DNA of 64,000 bases, taken from positions 4,554,501-4,618,500 of the forward strand of contig NC_083688.1 in NCBI RefSeq assembly GCF_033118175.1, written 5' to 3'. Of this stretch, positions 35,098-45,554 are shown piece by piece (position 1 is the stretch's first letter; each line of letters opens with the position of its first letter). Position numbers and translations under genes: made by a program. The stretch comes from Dama dama (taxonomy: Eukaryota; Chordata; Mammalia; Artiodactyla; Cervidae). The notes below the pieces were generated by a model. It was not told where the DNA came from. It was given only the letters and a program-made list of their open reading frames with translations, and did not search any database.

Positions 35098-35802
35098 TCA
35101 AAAAATAGACAGAAGCTCTAAACAAACATTTCTCCAAAGAAGACACATGGATGGTCAACAGGCACAAGATGCTCAATATCACTAATTATTAGGGAAATGC
35201 AAATCAAAATTGCAATGAGGTACCACCTCATCCCAGTGAGAATGGCGATCAGCAAACAATCGACAAATAATAAATGCTGGAGAGGGTGCTGGGGGGAATG
35301 TAAACTGGTACAGTCACTATGGAGAACAGTATGAAGGTTCCTTAAAAGACAAGAGTTACCATATGATCCTGTAATTGCACCCCTGGGCATATAGCCAAAG
35401 AAAACCATAATTCGAAAAGATAACATGCACCCAGATGTTTACTGCAGCACTATTCACAAAAGCCAAGATATAGAAGCAACTTAGATGTCCAATGACAGAT
35501 GAATGGACAAAGAAGATATGATACACAGAAACATACACACAATGGAATATTATTTAGAATCTAAAAAAGAATGAAACAATGCCATTTGTAGCAACATGGA
35601 TGGGCCAAGAGATTATCATATTAACTGAAGTAAGTCAGGGAGAGAGAAATATCATATGATATCACTTAAATGTGGAATCTCAAAAAAGATACAAATGAAA
35701 CTGTTTGTAAAACAGAAAAGAGACTCACAGACAGAAAACAAATTTACAGCTACCAATGGGGAAAGGGAGGGGAATAAACCAGGAGATTGGCATTAACACA
35801 TA
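35098..35802 (+). mobile_element. L1 ORF2 end and 3' UTR, first part of a split copy
   Basis: Covers the RT-distal part of ORF2 (AGGGAAATGCAAATCAAAAT, GAGGTACCACCTCATCCCAG, CCTGGGCATATAGCCAAAGA, GGAATATTATTTAGAATC) and enters the 3' UTR (GAGACTCACAGACAGAAAAC). It is interrupted at ~35803 by a Bov-tA and resumes at 37087. Confidence 0.9.
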
Positions 35803-35803
35803 T

Positions 35804-35935
35804 CATGAAAGTGTCACTAGCTCCGTTGAGTTCGACTCTTTGCAATCCCATGGACGTACACCCGGCAGGCTGCTCTGTCCATGGAATTCTCCAGGCAAGA
35901 ACACTGGAGTGGAGACCCATTTCCCACTCCAGGGG
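35804..35935 (-). mobile_element. Bov-tA SINE, 3' portion (split by BovB)
   Basis: Plus-strand view: GAAAGTGTCACTAGCTCCGT, GCAATCCCATGGACGTACAC, GAATTCTCCAGGCAAGAACA, ending at CCCACTCCAGGGG. The remaining tRNA-derived half is at 36997-37086, after an inserted BovB. Confidence 0.9.
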
Positions 35936-36996
35936 AAGACTTTGACTGTATGGATCACAACAAACTGTGGAAAATTCTTAAAGAGATGGGAATACCAGAT
36001 CACCTTACCTTCCTCTTGAGAAACCTGTATGCAGGTCAAGAAGCAACAGTTAGAACCAGACATGAACAACAGACAGGTTCAAAACCAGGAAGGGAGTATG
36101 TCAAGACTGTATGTTGTCACCCTGCTTATTTAACTTATATGCAGAGTACATCATGTGAAATGCCCAGCTGGATGAAGCTCAGCTGGAATCAAGACTGCCA
36201 GGAGAAATATCAACAACCTCAGATATGCAGATGACACCACCCTTATGGCAGAAAGCGAAGAGGAACTCAAGAGCCTCTTGATAAACGTGAAAGAGGAGAG
36301 CGAAAAAGCTGGCTTAAAACTCAACATTCTGAAAACTAAGATCATGGCATCCAGTCCCATCACCTCATGGCAAACAGATGGGGAAACAATGGAAACAGTT
36401 ACAGACTTTTATTTTCTTGGGCTCCAAACTCAATGCAGATGGTGACTGCAACTGCAGCCATGAAACTAAGAGACGCTTGCTCCTTGGAAGAAAAGCTGTG
36501 AACTAGACAGCATATTAAAAAGCAGAGACATTACTTTACCAACAAAGGTCCATCTCACCAAGGCTATGGTTTTTCCAGTAGTCATGTATGATGTGAGAGT
36601 TGGACCATAAAGAAGGCTGAGTGCCAAAGAACTGATGCTCCTGAACTGTGTGGTGTTGGAGAAGACTCTTGAGAGTCCCTTGGACTGCAAGGAGATCCAA
36701 CCAGTCTATCCTAAAGAAAATCAATCCTGAATATTCATCGCCAGGACGCATGCTGAAGCTCCAATACTCTGGCCACCTGATGCAAAGAGCCAATGCACTG
36801 GAAAAGACCCTGATGCTGGGAAAGACTGAAGGCAGGAGGAGAAGCGGACAAGAGAGGACAAGATGGTTGGATGGCATCACCGACTCAATGGACATGAGTT
36901 TGAACAAGCTCCAGGATGGTGAAGGACAGGGAGGCCTGGCGTGTTGCAGTCCGTGGGGTCGCAAAGAGTCAGACGTGACTGAGCCACTGAACAACA
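35936..36996 (+). mobile_element. BovB LINE nested in Bov-tA
   Basis: 5'-truncated in RT (GACTTTGACTGTATGGATCA) and extending to the 3' end (GCAAAGAGTCAGACGTGACT with an ACAACAACT end). The DNA for the catalytic YADDT box is intact here (GCAGATGACACC), unlike other RT-containing copies in the window, but frameshifts elsewhere break the frame, for example near 36215 and 36500. It is flanked by an imperfect duplication, ACTCCAGGGGA at left and ACTCCAAGAGA at right. Confidence 0.94.
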
Positions 36997-37086
36997 ACTC
37001 CAAGAGATCTTCCCGATCCAGGGATTGAACCCGCGTCTCCTGCATTGTAGGCAGTTTCTTTACCATCTGAGCCACCAGGGAAGCCC
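36997..37086 (-). mobile_element. Bov-tA SINE, tRNA-derived portion (split by BovB)
   Basis: GAGATCTTCCCGATCCAGGG, TTGAACCCGCGTCTCCTGCA and GAGCCACCAGGGAAGCCC complete the Bov-tA that starts at 35804. The two halves are collinear with the full copy at 45754-45963. Confidence 0.93.
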
Positions 37087-37345
37087 TAAAATAGTTCCTT
37101 GTTCTATACAGTATATACACATAGTACTATATATATATAATAGAGAGCCAACAAGGACCTATTATATAGCACAAGGAATTATGATATTTTGTAATAATCT
37201 ATATGGGAAAAGAATCTGAAAACATATACATATATATATATATAAAATTGTGCTGAAACTAACACATATATAAACTAATATACCTGAAACTAACAGGATA
37301 TTGTAAATCAAACTATACTCAATATATAAATATATATAATGTTTA
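37087..37345 (+). mobile_element. L1 3' UTR, second part of a split copy
   Basis: GAGAGCCAACAAGGACCTAT, TATATAGCACAAGGAATTAT, TAATCTATATGGGAAAAGAA and CCTGAAACTAACAGGATATT continue the L1 interrupted at 35802. TA-rich microsatellite-like tracts are included (37230-37245). Confidence 0.85.
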
Positions 37346-37624
37346 CACATTACATAATTCACTTCACCAGCTCTGCCAGTAAAAGTAAAAAAAAAAAAAA
37401 ATTCTTCCCACATTTAAAAGGCATCAATGAAAAGAATTTAAATTTGAACACTGTCAATCATGTAACTTAGCTTTTGCTCATGATGAAGCTCAGATTCAAA
37501 TCTGTAACTCACAACCAACAACTATCTTTGGCATTCATTTGTATACAAAACTCATGGTCTACCTGTCTGTCTGTCGGCACTTTTCTAATCCCTGTCCTTA
37601 TTTCCCCTCTCCTTTGATTTCTTC

Positions 37625-38740
37625 ACCCGGTTTTATTTTTTGGTGAAGTGACACAGGTTTATAACGTTACACGGGCTTCATCTGCGCCGCATTATATTTC
37701 TTCTTCTGTATACTCTACAGCAGGCTCACCGCCAAACATAATTCCCACCTATCACCAGACAGCTGATCCCCTTTACCCATTTTCCCCTCACCCTCTGGTA
37801 ACCACTACTGTGCTCTCTGTACCTATATTTGGTTTTGTTTGGTTGTTCTTTTCTAATTCATTTTTATATTCCACTTACGAATGAAATCACGCAACATTCG
37901 TCTTTTCTCTTTCTGACTTACTTCACGTAGCATAACACCCTCAAGGTTCATCAATGTTTGCACAAATGTCAAGATTTCATCTTTCTGTGGCTGAATAGTA
38001 TTACACTGTGTGTGTGTATGTGTGTGGAAATGTGTCTATATATCACATCCTCTATCTATCCACCCATCCACTGGTGGGCACTTAGGATGTTTTTGTATTT
38101 TGGCTACTGAAAATAGTGTTGCAGTTAACACAGGGGTGCATGTTATCTTTTCAAATGGTTTTTGGAATCTTTGGATAAATACCCAGAAGTGGAACAGCTA
38201 GATCCTGTGGTATTTCTATGCTTAAATTTTGAGGAATCTCCATACTGCCTTCCATAGTGGCCGCACCAGTTCACATTCCCACCAACAGTATATGAGGGTT
38301 TCCTTTTCTCTACATCCTCACCAACACTTGTCATTCCTTGTTTTTTTTTATAATAACCATTCTGGCAGGTGTGGTTCTGATTTGCAATTCCCTAATAATT
38401 AGCAATGTTGAACATCTTTTCCTGTGCCTGTTGGCCATCTGTATGTCGTCTTTGGAAAAATATCTATTCAGCTCCTCCACTCATTTTTTAATTGTGTTTT
38501 GTTGTTATTGAGCTGGATGAGTTCTTCACATACTTTAGATATTAACTACTTATCAGATAAATCATTTGCAAATAACTTCTTCCATTTGGCAGGCTGTCTC
38601 TTCACTTTATTGATAATTTCCTTTGCTGTGCAGAATTTTACTTTGGTACAATGCCATTTGTTCATTTTTGCTTGTTTCCCTTGCTTGAGGAGACATATCT
38701 AAAAAGCTATTGCTTAGAAGCCATCTTTACCTAATTTTAT
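37625..38740 (-). mobile_element. L1 ORF2 end and 3' UTR
   Basis: Reverse L1: CACCCTCTGGTAACCACTAC, GCATAACACCCTCAAGGTTC, CATCCACTGGTGGGCACTTA, CAGAAGTGGAACAGCTAGAT, TTCACATTCCCACCAACAGT, TTTTGCTTGTTTCCCTTGC. About 1.1 kb. It lies tail to tail with the L1 at 35098-37345. The frames inside are decayed ORF2 antisense. Confidence 0.9.
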
Positions 38741-39567
38741 CATCCATTACTATTTCAAGTATTTTTGTAAACCACTTTGAATCCTTCTAATGAAGTTTAC
38801 TACAGGTTAACTCTAAACATTACTTTTAAATTTCTGTTTCAGCTTAAAAAACAGAAAACTAAAAAAAAAAAAAAAAAAAAAAACCAACATGGCACTCACT
38901 CTAAAAGAAGAACAGGCCAGATAACCTGAAACACCCAGAGTTTCTTGAGCCCATCAAAGGTTGTTTAAGTTGCAAGGCAATCAAACAAGAAACTTCAGTA
39001 AAGAACATACATGGCCGACGAGGAGAGAGCGGGTTAACCATAACACAATGAATAAAAAGAAAGATGCTAAATGTTTAATAAACTCCCAAAAGGTAGAGGC
39101 TAGCATACCAGCTTCCCAACCGGGTGCCCTATCCATAACGGGAATCTGTGCTCACTTGCCAGCTCTTCTCCACTGGCCTCCACAGGGTAATCATGAGAAA
39201 GACTGGTTTCATGGCAAAAGACCAGAGAGTCCTGTTCAGTGGCACAGGAATTGAGAGGGTGAGACCAGTCACTGCTGGGAACAGACACAAAGCCACACCT
39301 GATTCCCAATATCCTTTCCTCCTGTGAAGCAAAGCTGTCAGGCCACTGGAGTAGGGGCAACAAACGCTCTCTGTCATAGTACAATGGCAAACATCTGTTG
39401 CTGTTGAGATAAAATAATAGGTAAATAACCATCTTGTGCCTAGAATTCCACATTAATACACCACGCAGAAATCTGTTAATGCTGGGTGAGGGGCAGGAAA
39501 CCACATTCAAGAACATGTACAAATACAAGACAAACGATGGCTGCCATAGGAGGAAAGGGAACAGTGA
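38741..39567. other. Unassigned; A-run at 38861-38883
   Basis: A 23-base A run interrupts unique DNA. From 39090 to 39400 the sequence is moderately GC-rich with overlapping minus-strand frames (39100-39570, 39129-39377) that show no known domain. Confidence 0.4.
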
Positions 39568-39695
39568 CAAGAATCTGCCTTACAATGCAGGAGACACAGT
39601 TTCAATCCCTGATCAAGGAACTTAAGATCCCACATGCTGTGAATCAACTAAGCCAAGTAAATAGAGCGAAATAAGTTTAAAAAAAAAAAAAAAAC
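39568..39695 (+). mobile_element. CHR-type SINE lacking its head
   Basis: Starts inside the tRNA region (AAGAATCTGCCTTACAATGC), then ACAGTTTCAATCCCTGATCA, CTTAAGATCCCACATGCTGT and a 16-base A tail. Confidence 0.8.
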
Positions 39696-39849
39696 AAACA
39701 CCTCAACTCAGGACTAGTTGAGTTGTGCCCACACACTGACAGCCCAACAGAGGTGGGATATGTTCACTTCCAAGCGTAAGTACTATTTACCTGAGTGTCT
39801 ACTGTTGTTCTACATACACCATACCCAACACCTAGACAAAAATTATGAC
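39696..39849. other. Short unassigned gap
   Basis: No repeat or gene recognised. Confidence 0.45.
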
Positions 39850-40085
39850 ACACACACAAAAAAGAAAACAGCCTATGGTCAAGAGAAAAAGCAATCAATA
39901 CAAGTAGACCTGGGGACAATTCAGATTATAACTATCAGAGAGGGAATTTCTTTTTCTTTAATTATGACTAATATGTTCAAGGGCTTAGTGAAAAAAGTGG
40001 ATAACATACATAAACAGATAATTTCTGCAGATACCCTGCCAAAGCCCTACCTTTCAGAGTAATAAAAATAAAAAAGGAACAATTT
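39850..40085 (+). mobile_element. Old L1 (L1M) 5' region
   Basis: GATTATAACTATCAGAGAGG, ATGACTAATATGTTCAAGGG and GTGGATAACATACATAAACA fit the ORF1-proximal part of old L1 (compare 3690-4258). Confidence 0.5.
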
Positions 40086-40258
40086 CAAGGTTACATAGTC
40101 CACTCATCACCATCTTCTCTAACAACTAAAAAAGAGGCTAATAACAGACCAGGCTTCCAAGCAGCTGTTTAAACCCTAGGGCCACAAACACTAACGTTTG
40201 AAAAATATCTGAAATGCTGATAATAGCACCCCGGATGGTTTAAGGCACTTTATATACT

Positions 40259-40352
40259 CTGCTGCTGCTGCTAAGTCACTTCAGTCGTGTTCAACTTTGT
40301 GCGACCCCACAGACGGCAGCCCACCAGGGTCCCCCATCCCCAGGATTCTAGT
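40259..40352 (-). mobile_element. Bov-tA-family 3' fragment
   Basis: Plus-strand view starts with the CTGCTGCTGCTGCTAAGTCA repeat typical of a young Bov-tA subgroup, then GCGACCCCACAGACGGCAGC. It stops at about GGATTCTAG. Confidence 0.87.
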
Positions 40353-40569
40353 CCTCCTCATCAACCAAAAAAGGTTCAGTACAGCTTGCTACTGCCAATT
40401 ATGGATAAAGAAGAACAGATACTAGAATTTAGATCCTTAAAGATCACTGTCATTATATGCATTATCTCTAGTCCTTACATTGTGGCCCTAGATTTCCACT
40501 GTGTATTTTAATGTCACTTGCTTCTTCAATGTTTATGGCCTATTAACAGTGAATAGACCATGTTTAATA

Positions 40570-40762
40570 AAAAGCCAATAGCTCAGTTAGTAAAGAATCT
40601 GCCTGCAACACAGGAGACCCCAGTTCGATTCCAGGGTCGGGAAGATCCCCTGGAGAAGGGAAAGGCTACCCACTCCAGTATTCTGGCCTGGAGAATTCCA
40701 TGGACTGAATAGTCCGTGGGGTCACAAAGAGTCGAAAGACTGAGCGACTTTCACTTTCACAT
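40570..40762 (+). mobile_element. Bov-tA SINE
   Basis: The head lacks its first bases (begins CAATAGCTCAGTTAGTAAAG). The body GGTCGGGAAGATCCCCTGGA and the tail GACTTTCACTTTCAC are intact. Confidence 0.9.
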
Positions 40763-40832
40763 AGTATTATTGCTTCACTGTGCAAAATAATTTGAAATGG
40801 TGATGTCCCTACCCTTAGGAGACAAAAATCTG

Positions 40833-40966
40833 TTAGTTTTTTTGTTTTTGGTTTTTTGGCTGTGCCCCATGGCATGCAGGACCTTAGTTCTTCAACCAGG
40901 GACGGAACCTGCGCCGCCTGCAGTGGAAGCACAGAATCCTAACCACTGGACTGCCAGTGAAGTCAC
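40833..40966 (-). mobile_element. CHR-type tRNA-Glu SINE
   Basis: T-rich tail at the left (TTTTTTTGTTTTTGG), then TTCTTCAACCAGGGACGGAA and a head at the right (CCACTGGACTGCCAGTGAAG). Confidence 0.86.
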
Positions 40967-41258
40967 CAAAAAATCTCAACAGTCAAAATATTGGCTAGTA
41001 ATAATTAGATTAGCTCTTTCAAACAAAACCTTGCAACTTTTCAGTCAAAATGACTCAATAACTCTACTCAGAAATACAAAGTTGGAAACAAGTTCAGAAA
41101 TTCCTCGCAGGCTGAAAAAATAGACACACACAAATTTAGATTTAATAATTCTGATTTCTTCCACAACTGAATTACAACTAAAAAGGTTTAGAGAAATCAA
41201 TGTAAGTATGTAGTAAATATATAAAGAAATACACTGCACTGACAAATCTCAAATTCGG
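40967..41258. other. No recognised feature
   Basis: AT-rich unique DNA between SINE copies. Confidence 0.45.
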
Positions 41259-41388
41259 GATGTGCTAAGGCACTTCAGTCATGTCTGACTCTTTGCAACC
41301 CTAGGGACTGTAGCCTGCCAGGCTGCTCTGTCCATGGGATTCTTCAGGCAAGAATACTGGAGTGGGTTTCCATGCCCTCTTCCAGGGA
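41259..41388 (-). mobile_element. Bov-tA SINE, 5'-truncated
   Basis: GTGCTAAGGCACTTCAGTCA, GGACTGTAGCCTGCCAGGCT and AATACTGGAGTGGGTTTCCA; it ends at TCTTCCAGGGAAA, so the tRNA-derived half is absent. Confidence 0.9.
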
Positions 41389-42139
41389 AATTCAGGATAA
41401 GTTACCCCCAATGGAAGAATCAAATGGTCAAGGAGGTACATGCTGAGGTCTTCAATTACACTGATAATGTTTTGTTTGTGAAACTGGTTGATGGATACAT
41501 GGGTTTGCTATACTACAACATATTTCTGTATTGTAGCTGTAGCATTTCAAAATGCATCTTTTCAGTTTTCAACCTGGATACGTCACTCTGCATCTCACTA
41601 ATCACAAATATAAATAATCATTATCATACTATTACTATAGTTTCTAGAGAACTATTTCCCACCAAACATACACACTAACTCCAACCATGACAAGTAAATG
41701 TCTTTTGTGACCCAAAAAAAAACCATTTTTATCATCTATACAGTGAGGTCAATCCCACCAACCTATCCACAACAGTATGAAAAAGCAGTAGAACCAAAAA
41801 TGAATAGTCTACATGTTAATCAAATGTTAGTTACTATTAGTGGGCAACTGCTACAGGACAAAAATGCAAAAAACATAGCACTGTATGTTGTATTTACAAA
41901 CTGTAGGTCTTCACATGTGTACTTATTCCTGACAGTGTATATATTTTTCCCACTCCTAATTTGTGGAATAACTTTGAGAATGGATACATGTGTAACTAAC
42001 ATGAGAAACAAAACAAATCTAACTCCCAGAAATGCAATAAATCATGCCAAAAATCTTCACAGGCAGTGTTTGAAACTCCCTATTCTCAGTATAGACTTCC
42101 AGTGAACATTATTCATTACTGTCTACTCAGTGCCTGGAC
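41389..42139. other. Mostly unassigned; possible old L1 end
   Basis: 41415-41560 has old L1 3' UTR character (GAAACTGGTTGATGGATACA, GGGTTTGCTATACTACAAC). The rest is unique; a 135-codon plus frame at 41698-42105 has no domain I recognise. Confidence 0.35.
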
Positions 42140-42350
42140 TTCCAGGTGGCTCGGAGGTAAAGAATCTACCTGCTGACACAGGAGACTCGGGTTCGATCCC
42201 GGGGTCAGGAAGATCTCCTGGAGAAGGGAATGGCATCCCACTCCAGTATTCTTGCCTGGAGAATCCCATGGACAGAAGAGCCTGTAGGGCTAGAGTCCGG
42301 GGGCCGTAAAGAGTCAGACAAGACTGAGCGACTGCGTGTGCACTTTGCTG
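42140..42350 (+). mobile_element. Bov-tA SINE
   Basis: GACTTCCAGGTGGCTCGGAG, GGGTTCGATCCCGGGGTCAG, CACTCCAGTATTCTTGCCTG and GACAAGACTGAGCGACTG. Several CpGs are preserved, suggesting a young copy. Confidence 0.92.
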
Positions 42351-42639
42351 TGCTTAGCACTGAGAGACCGCAGAACAATAGGAAAGGAAAACCTAACTCC
42401 TGCATAAAGCAGCTAGTTCAGCAAAAAGTAAATAGTAAATGTATCTATAGCTGCTGTAAAGCAACTGACCCAGCTGGAAAAAGGTGTGGAGTATCAACCC
42501 TATTGACTTGCACTTCCTGCCACACATCTCCTCCTCTTTATCCTTTCCTTTGCTCCCAGCTCAGCCAGTCCGGGCCTCCGCTGAGAGCACACAGGAAAGC
42601 AGCTTACTCTTTCTATATAATCGAAACCCACTTTTCACT
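42351..42639. other. No recognised feature
   Basis: Unique, moderately GC-balanced sequence. Confidence 0.45.
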
Positions 42640-42868
42640 AGGTAACTTCTAAGCCACACGAGGCTACTGAGCACTTAAAATATGGCTACCACAAGGTGAG
42701 ATGTGCTGTAAGTGTAAAACGTACACTGGAGTGCAAAGACTTAGTACAAAGAAAGACTGTAAAATACAGTACCTCACTAGAAATTTCAGAATGATCACAT
42801 CCTGAAATGACAGTATTTGGGACGTAATGGATTAAGTATATTACTAAAATTAATTTTACCTATTTTTC

Positions 42869-43796
42869 TTTTTTTTTTTTCCTTCTAGCCTGTGGCAACT
42901 CTGCCCCAGTGAGAACTGAGTGTGAAGCTGGTACAGCTCCTTGGGTAGCGGGGACCCCGGTGGTGCCAAGGGTGCAGGGACACAGACCGCCTCAACCACA
43001 GGAGCTATGGCCCAATCAGAGTCTTTCCCTCGCCTCTGGCAGCTGGTGATCAGAAGACCCCTTTGGCTAGTCCCACAATGTATAATTATGTATAAATAAT
43101 ATACATAAATTATATGAAATAATTATAATTATTAATTCTTATATTAATGGATATATACACACATCTCCACAGATGCACATATATATTTATTCCCTCAGAG
43201 AGTGAGAATTCAGCAATTCTTAAATCTTATGCTGCTTTTAATAACCAGTGGGCTCTATTCTCCTACATACTGTTACATACATTACTTTGGTTTAAACTTC
43301 ACTAAGCTTTCTTAGTCACAGTAGTCAAGATTAACATATCTAGAATAGTCGTGACATTCCTTCAGAAGTTCTTCTCAAGCAGGACAGGAAGTAGATGAGC
43401 AAAGTCAAATAAGCAATCTATCAAAAGAGATTTTAGTTTGGCAATTAATTCCTTGTGGGTCGTTGAGGCTGGGAAAAACTGAAGGCGGGAGGAGAAGCGG
43501 ACAACAGAGGATGAGATGGTTGGATGACATCACTGACTCAATGGACATGAGTTTGAGTAAATTCTGGAAGTTGGTGATGGACAGAGAGGCCGGCTGTGCT
43601 GCAGTCCATGAGGTCGCAAAGAGTCAGACAGAACTGAGCAAGTGAACTGAACTGAACTGAAAATATGCTCTCCCATTGTTTCAGGTGTTATAGCCACACT
43701 TTCCGGGAAACAAACTCACTCAAAAGGACAATGCAGATGGAGTGTAGTTTATTACATCGGCATGCCCAAGGCAGAGTCTCCTCTTAGCCAAGGACC
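42869..43796 (-). pseudogene. Poly(A)-tailed retrocopy with LTR-like 5' end
   Basis: An insertion of about 0.93 kb flanked by exact 17-base duplications (42852-42868, 43797-43813). On the minus strand it begins with about 110 bases that look like the R-U5 part of a ruminant endogenous-retrovirus LTR, with AATAAA at 43748-43753 in plus coordinates and a GTTTCCCGGAAAGTGTGGC block. It ends in a 12-base A tail (T run at 42869-42880). After the LTR-like part I see no primer-binding site and no retroviral gene. The middle (42950-43060) is GC-rich and unidentified. A BovB fragment later inserted at 43463-43666. It may be the L1-mediated copy of an LTR-initiated, possibly spliced, transcript; the LTR assignment is from memory. 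Confidence 0.5.
43463..43666 (+). mobile_element. BovB 3' end, 5'-truncated
   Basis: GAGGCTGGGAAAAACTGAAG, GGCGGGAGGAGAAGCGGACA, GCAAAGAGTCAGACAGAACT and a (ACTGA)n tail. It lies within the LTR-bearing retrocopy and is therefore younger. Confidence 0.92.
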
Positions 43797-43988
43797 AATT
43801 TTACCTATTTTTCACTTTTGAACATGTCTACTAGAAAACCTAAAATTACATACCTGGTTTACATATTTCCACCCAACAAATAATCCATAGAAAAAGTAAA
43901 ACATGAATGTATTTTAAGGTATTCAATAAGTATTACCGGAATCTGAATCTTAGACTGAAGTTTCAAAAATATTAGCTAAAATAACCTA

Positions 43989-44064
43989 TGCTGCTGCTAC
44001 TGCTAAGTCACGTCAGTCGTGTCCAACTCTCTGCGACCCCACAGACGGCAGCCCACTGGGCTCA
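43989..44064 (-). mobile_element. Bov-tA-family 3' fragment
   Basis: TATGCTGCTGCTACTGCTAA, GTGTCCAACTCTCTGCGACC and ACAGACGGCAGCCCACTGGG; truncated after ~75 bases. Same subgroup as 40259-40352. Confidence 0.87.
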
Positions 44065-45155
44065 ATCATACCTAAATTCAGTCTTTTAAAAAAACAACAT
44101 AAAGAAAGAAAGGATCTATGTTGTCAGAGTTGTTGGGTCGTGTGTTTGTGATCTGACAATGACATTAACTCAACAAGTTGAAACCACAAACTCTATTTTT
44201 CTAGATTAACATGCAATAAAAATGTTCCTCCTCCTTAAACTGAGTACATGAGAAATCAAAACCAAACCTAAGCTCTTTTTACAAGAATTAAAGAGAAATA
44301 AACTTCAAAACATCCTAAAAACAAGGCATTTACTGAAGAGCGCAATTCATTTAAATTACCTGTAAGTGCATTCTTATAGAATCTGTCCCCTGGGGCTAAA
44401 AGTCAAAGCTCCTGCTCTTCAGTATCTAGAGAGACTGTGAAAATTCATTCATGAGGCACATGTCTCACACTATCCTGACTTCCTCCAGAGTCACCGAAGG
44501 ACCAGAGTAACAGCAATGAGAATTTCAAAGGCCCTCCCTCCCCCAAGTCATGGCAGAGAAGGTTCTAAATAAATCAAACCCGAGAGACTATAAATGGACT
44601 CAGAGAGTACAATGACATCCAGGAGCCCTAGGACCTGACAGGCATTCCTTTATCTCTAGAACTCAGATAAAGATCAGCCCTAAAGAAGAGGAAGAACTAT
44701 TACTCTTTCACTGAATATTCATATGTAAAAGTCCCAAAGCCCAGGAAATTTGACCCAAAGATCTCCATAATATGTATATCCAGGAATTACAGAACCAAGA
44801 CAGCCTACTTGCCAGCAATATTATAACAAGACTTGGCCTTAGAAAAACTACATAAACCGCACTTAAAAGTAACTTTTTAAGTACTTTTAAGTTACCCACT
44901 TAAAAATAACCACTTTAGGCAAACAGCCTTAATGATTTACAGTTCTGTTAACAGATTTTCACAACAGAAACAGTTCATCTCATCACAATGAAGACCTATC
45001 AATTCTATACATGCTCCAGAGTTAAAGCACAAAAATACTAGAGCTGACCCTGTACACTCAAAAACAATAACCAAGTGGTTCCATATCCCTTGGTGATGTT
45101 GAAACACAATGACTGACTTGAGTTCAACACCCGGGGATAGTTGATACAATTTGCC
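44065..45155. other. Unassigned; small perfect hairpin
   Basis: ACTTAAAAGT at 44861-44870 and its exact reverse complement at 44883-44892 can form a 10-bp stem. The rest is unique. The minus frame at 44937-45149 is cysteine-containing but unrecognised. Confidence 0.4.
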
Positions 45156-45156
45156 C

Positions 45157-45458
45157 GGGGGGGGGGGGGGTGTTGCTGTGCTGGGCTTTTCTCCAGGTGC
45201 AGTGAGCAGGGGCTATGCTCTGGTTCTGATGCACAGCCTTCTCACTGCAGGGGCGTCTCTTGCTGTGGAGCACAAGCTCTAGGGCGTGCGGGTTGCAGGA
45301 GTCGCAGTTCCCAAGCTCTAGAGTACAGGTTCAAGAGTTGCGGCACACAGGCTTAGTTGCTCCACAGCATGTGGGATCTTTCCAGATTAGGGATCGAATC
45401 CATGTCCCATGCATTGGCAAGTAGATCCTTTACCACTGAGCCACCAGGGAAGACCCAA
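45157..45458 (-). mobile_element. Long CHR-type SINE with a G14 run
   Basis: Minus-strand copy with its head at the right (AGTGGTAAAGGATCTACTTG read on minus) and a long tail domain at the left, including GTTGCGGCACACAGGCTTAG and GGAGCACAAGCTCTAGGGCG on the plus strand. A G14 homopolymer at 45157-45170 sits where an A/T-rich tail would be expected. Confidence 0.82.
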
Positions 45459-45554
45459 CACAACTTTTAACATAAAAGCACCCTCAAAGTGTCACCCTCA
45501 GCCTGTATTAGGTAAGAACCACCATCTACGCTTCCTTTGTTTTTCTTTTTTTTT

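Larger units (their letters stand above)
42640..43875. mobile_element. Old hAT-like MER element, split by a retrocopy
   Basis: The left part (42640-42868) has GAGGCTACTGAGCACTTAAA, GAGATGTGCTGTAAGTGTAA and TGACAGTATTTGGGACGTAA. The right part (43797-43875) continues with GTCTACTAGAAAACCTAAAA and TTACATACCTGGTTTACAT. The junction sequence AATTTTACCTATTTTTC occurs on both sides as a 17-base exact duplication. The precise family name is uncertain. Confidence 0.65.

Noticed and set aside
39100..39570. 156-codon minus frame
   Set aside because: It has no domain, overlaps another open frame in a different phase and has no exon signals.
43673..43796. Complete endogenous retrovirus
   Set aside because: Only a short LTR-like segment is visible; no gag, pol or env sequence and no second LTR were found nearby.
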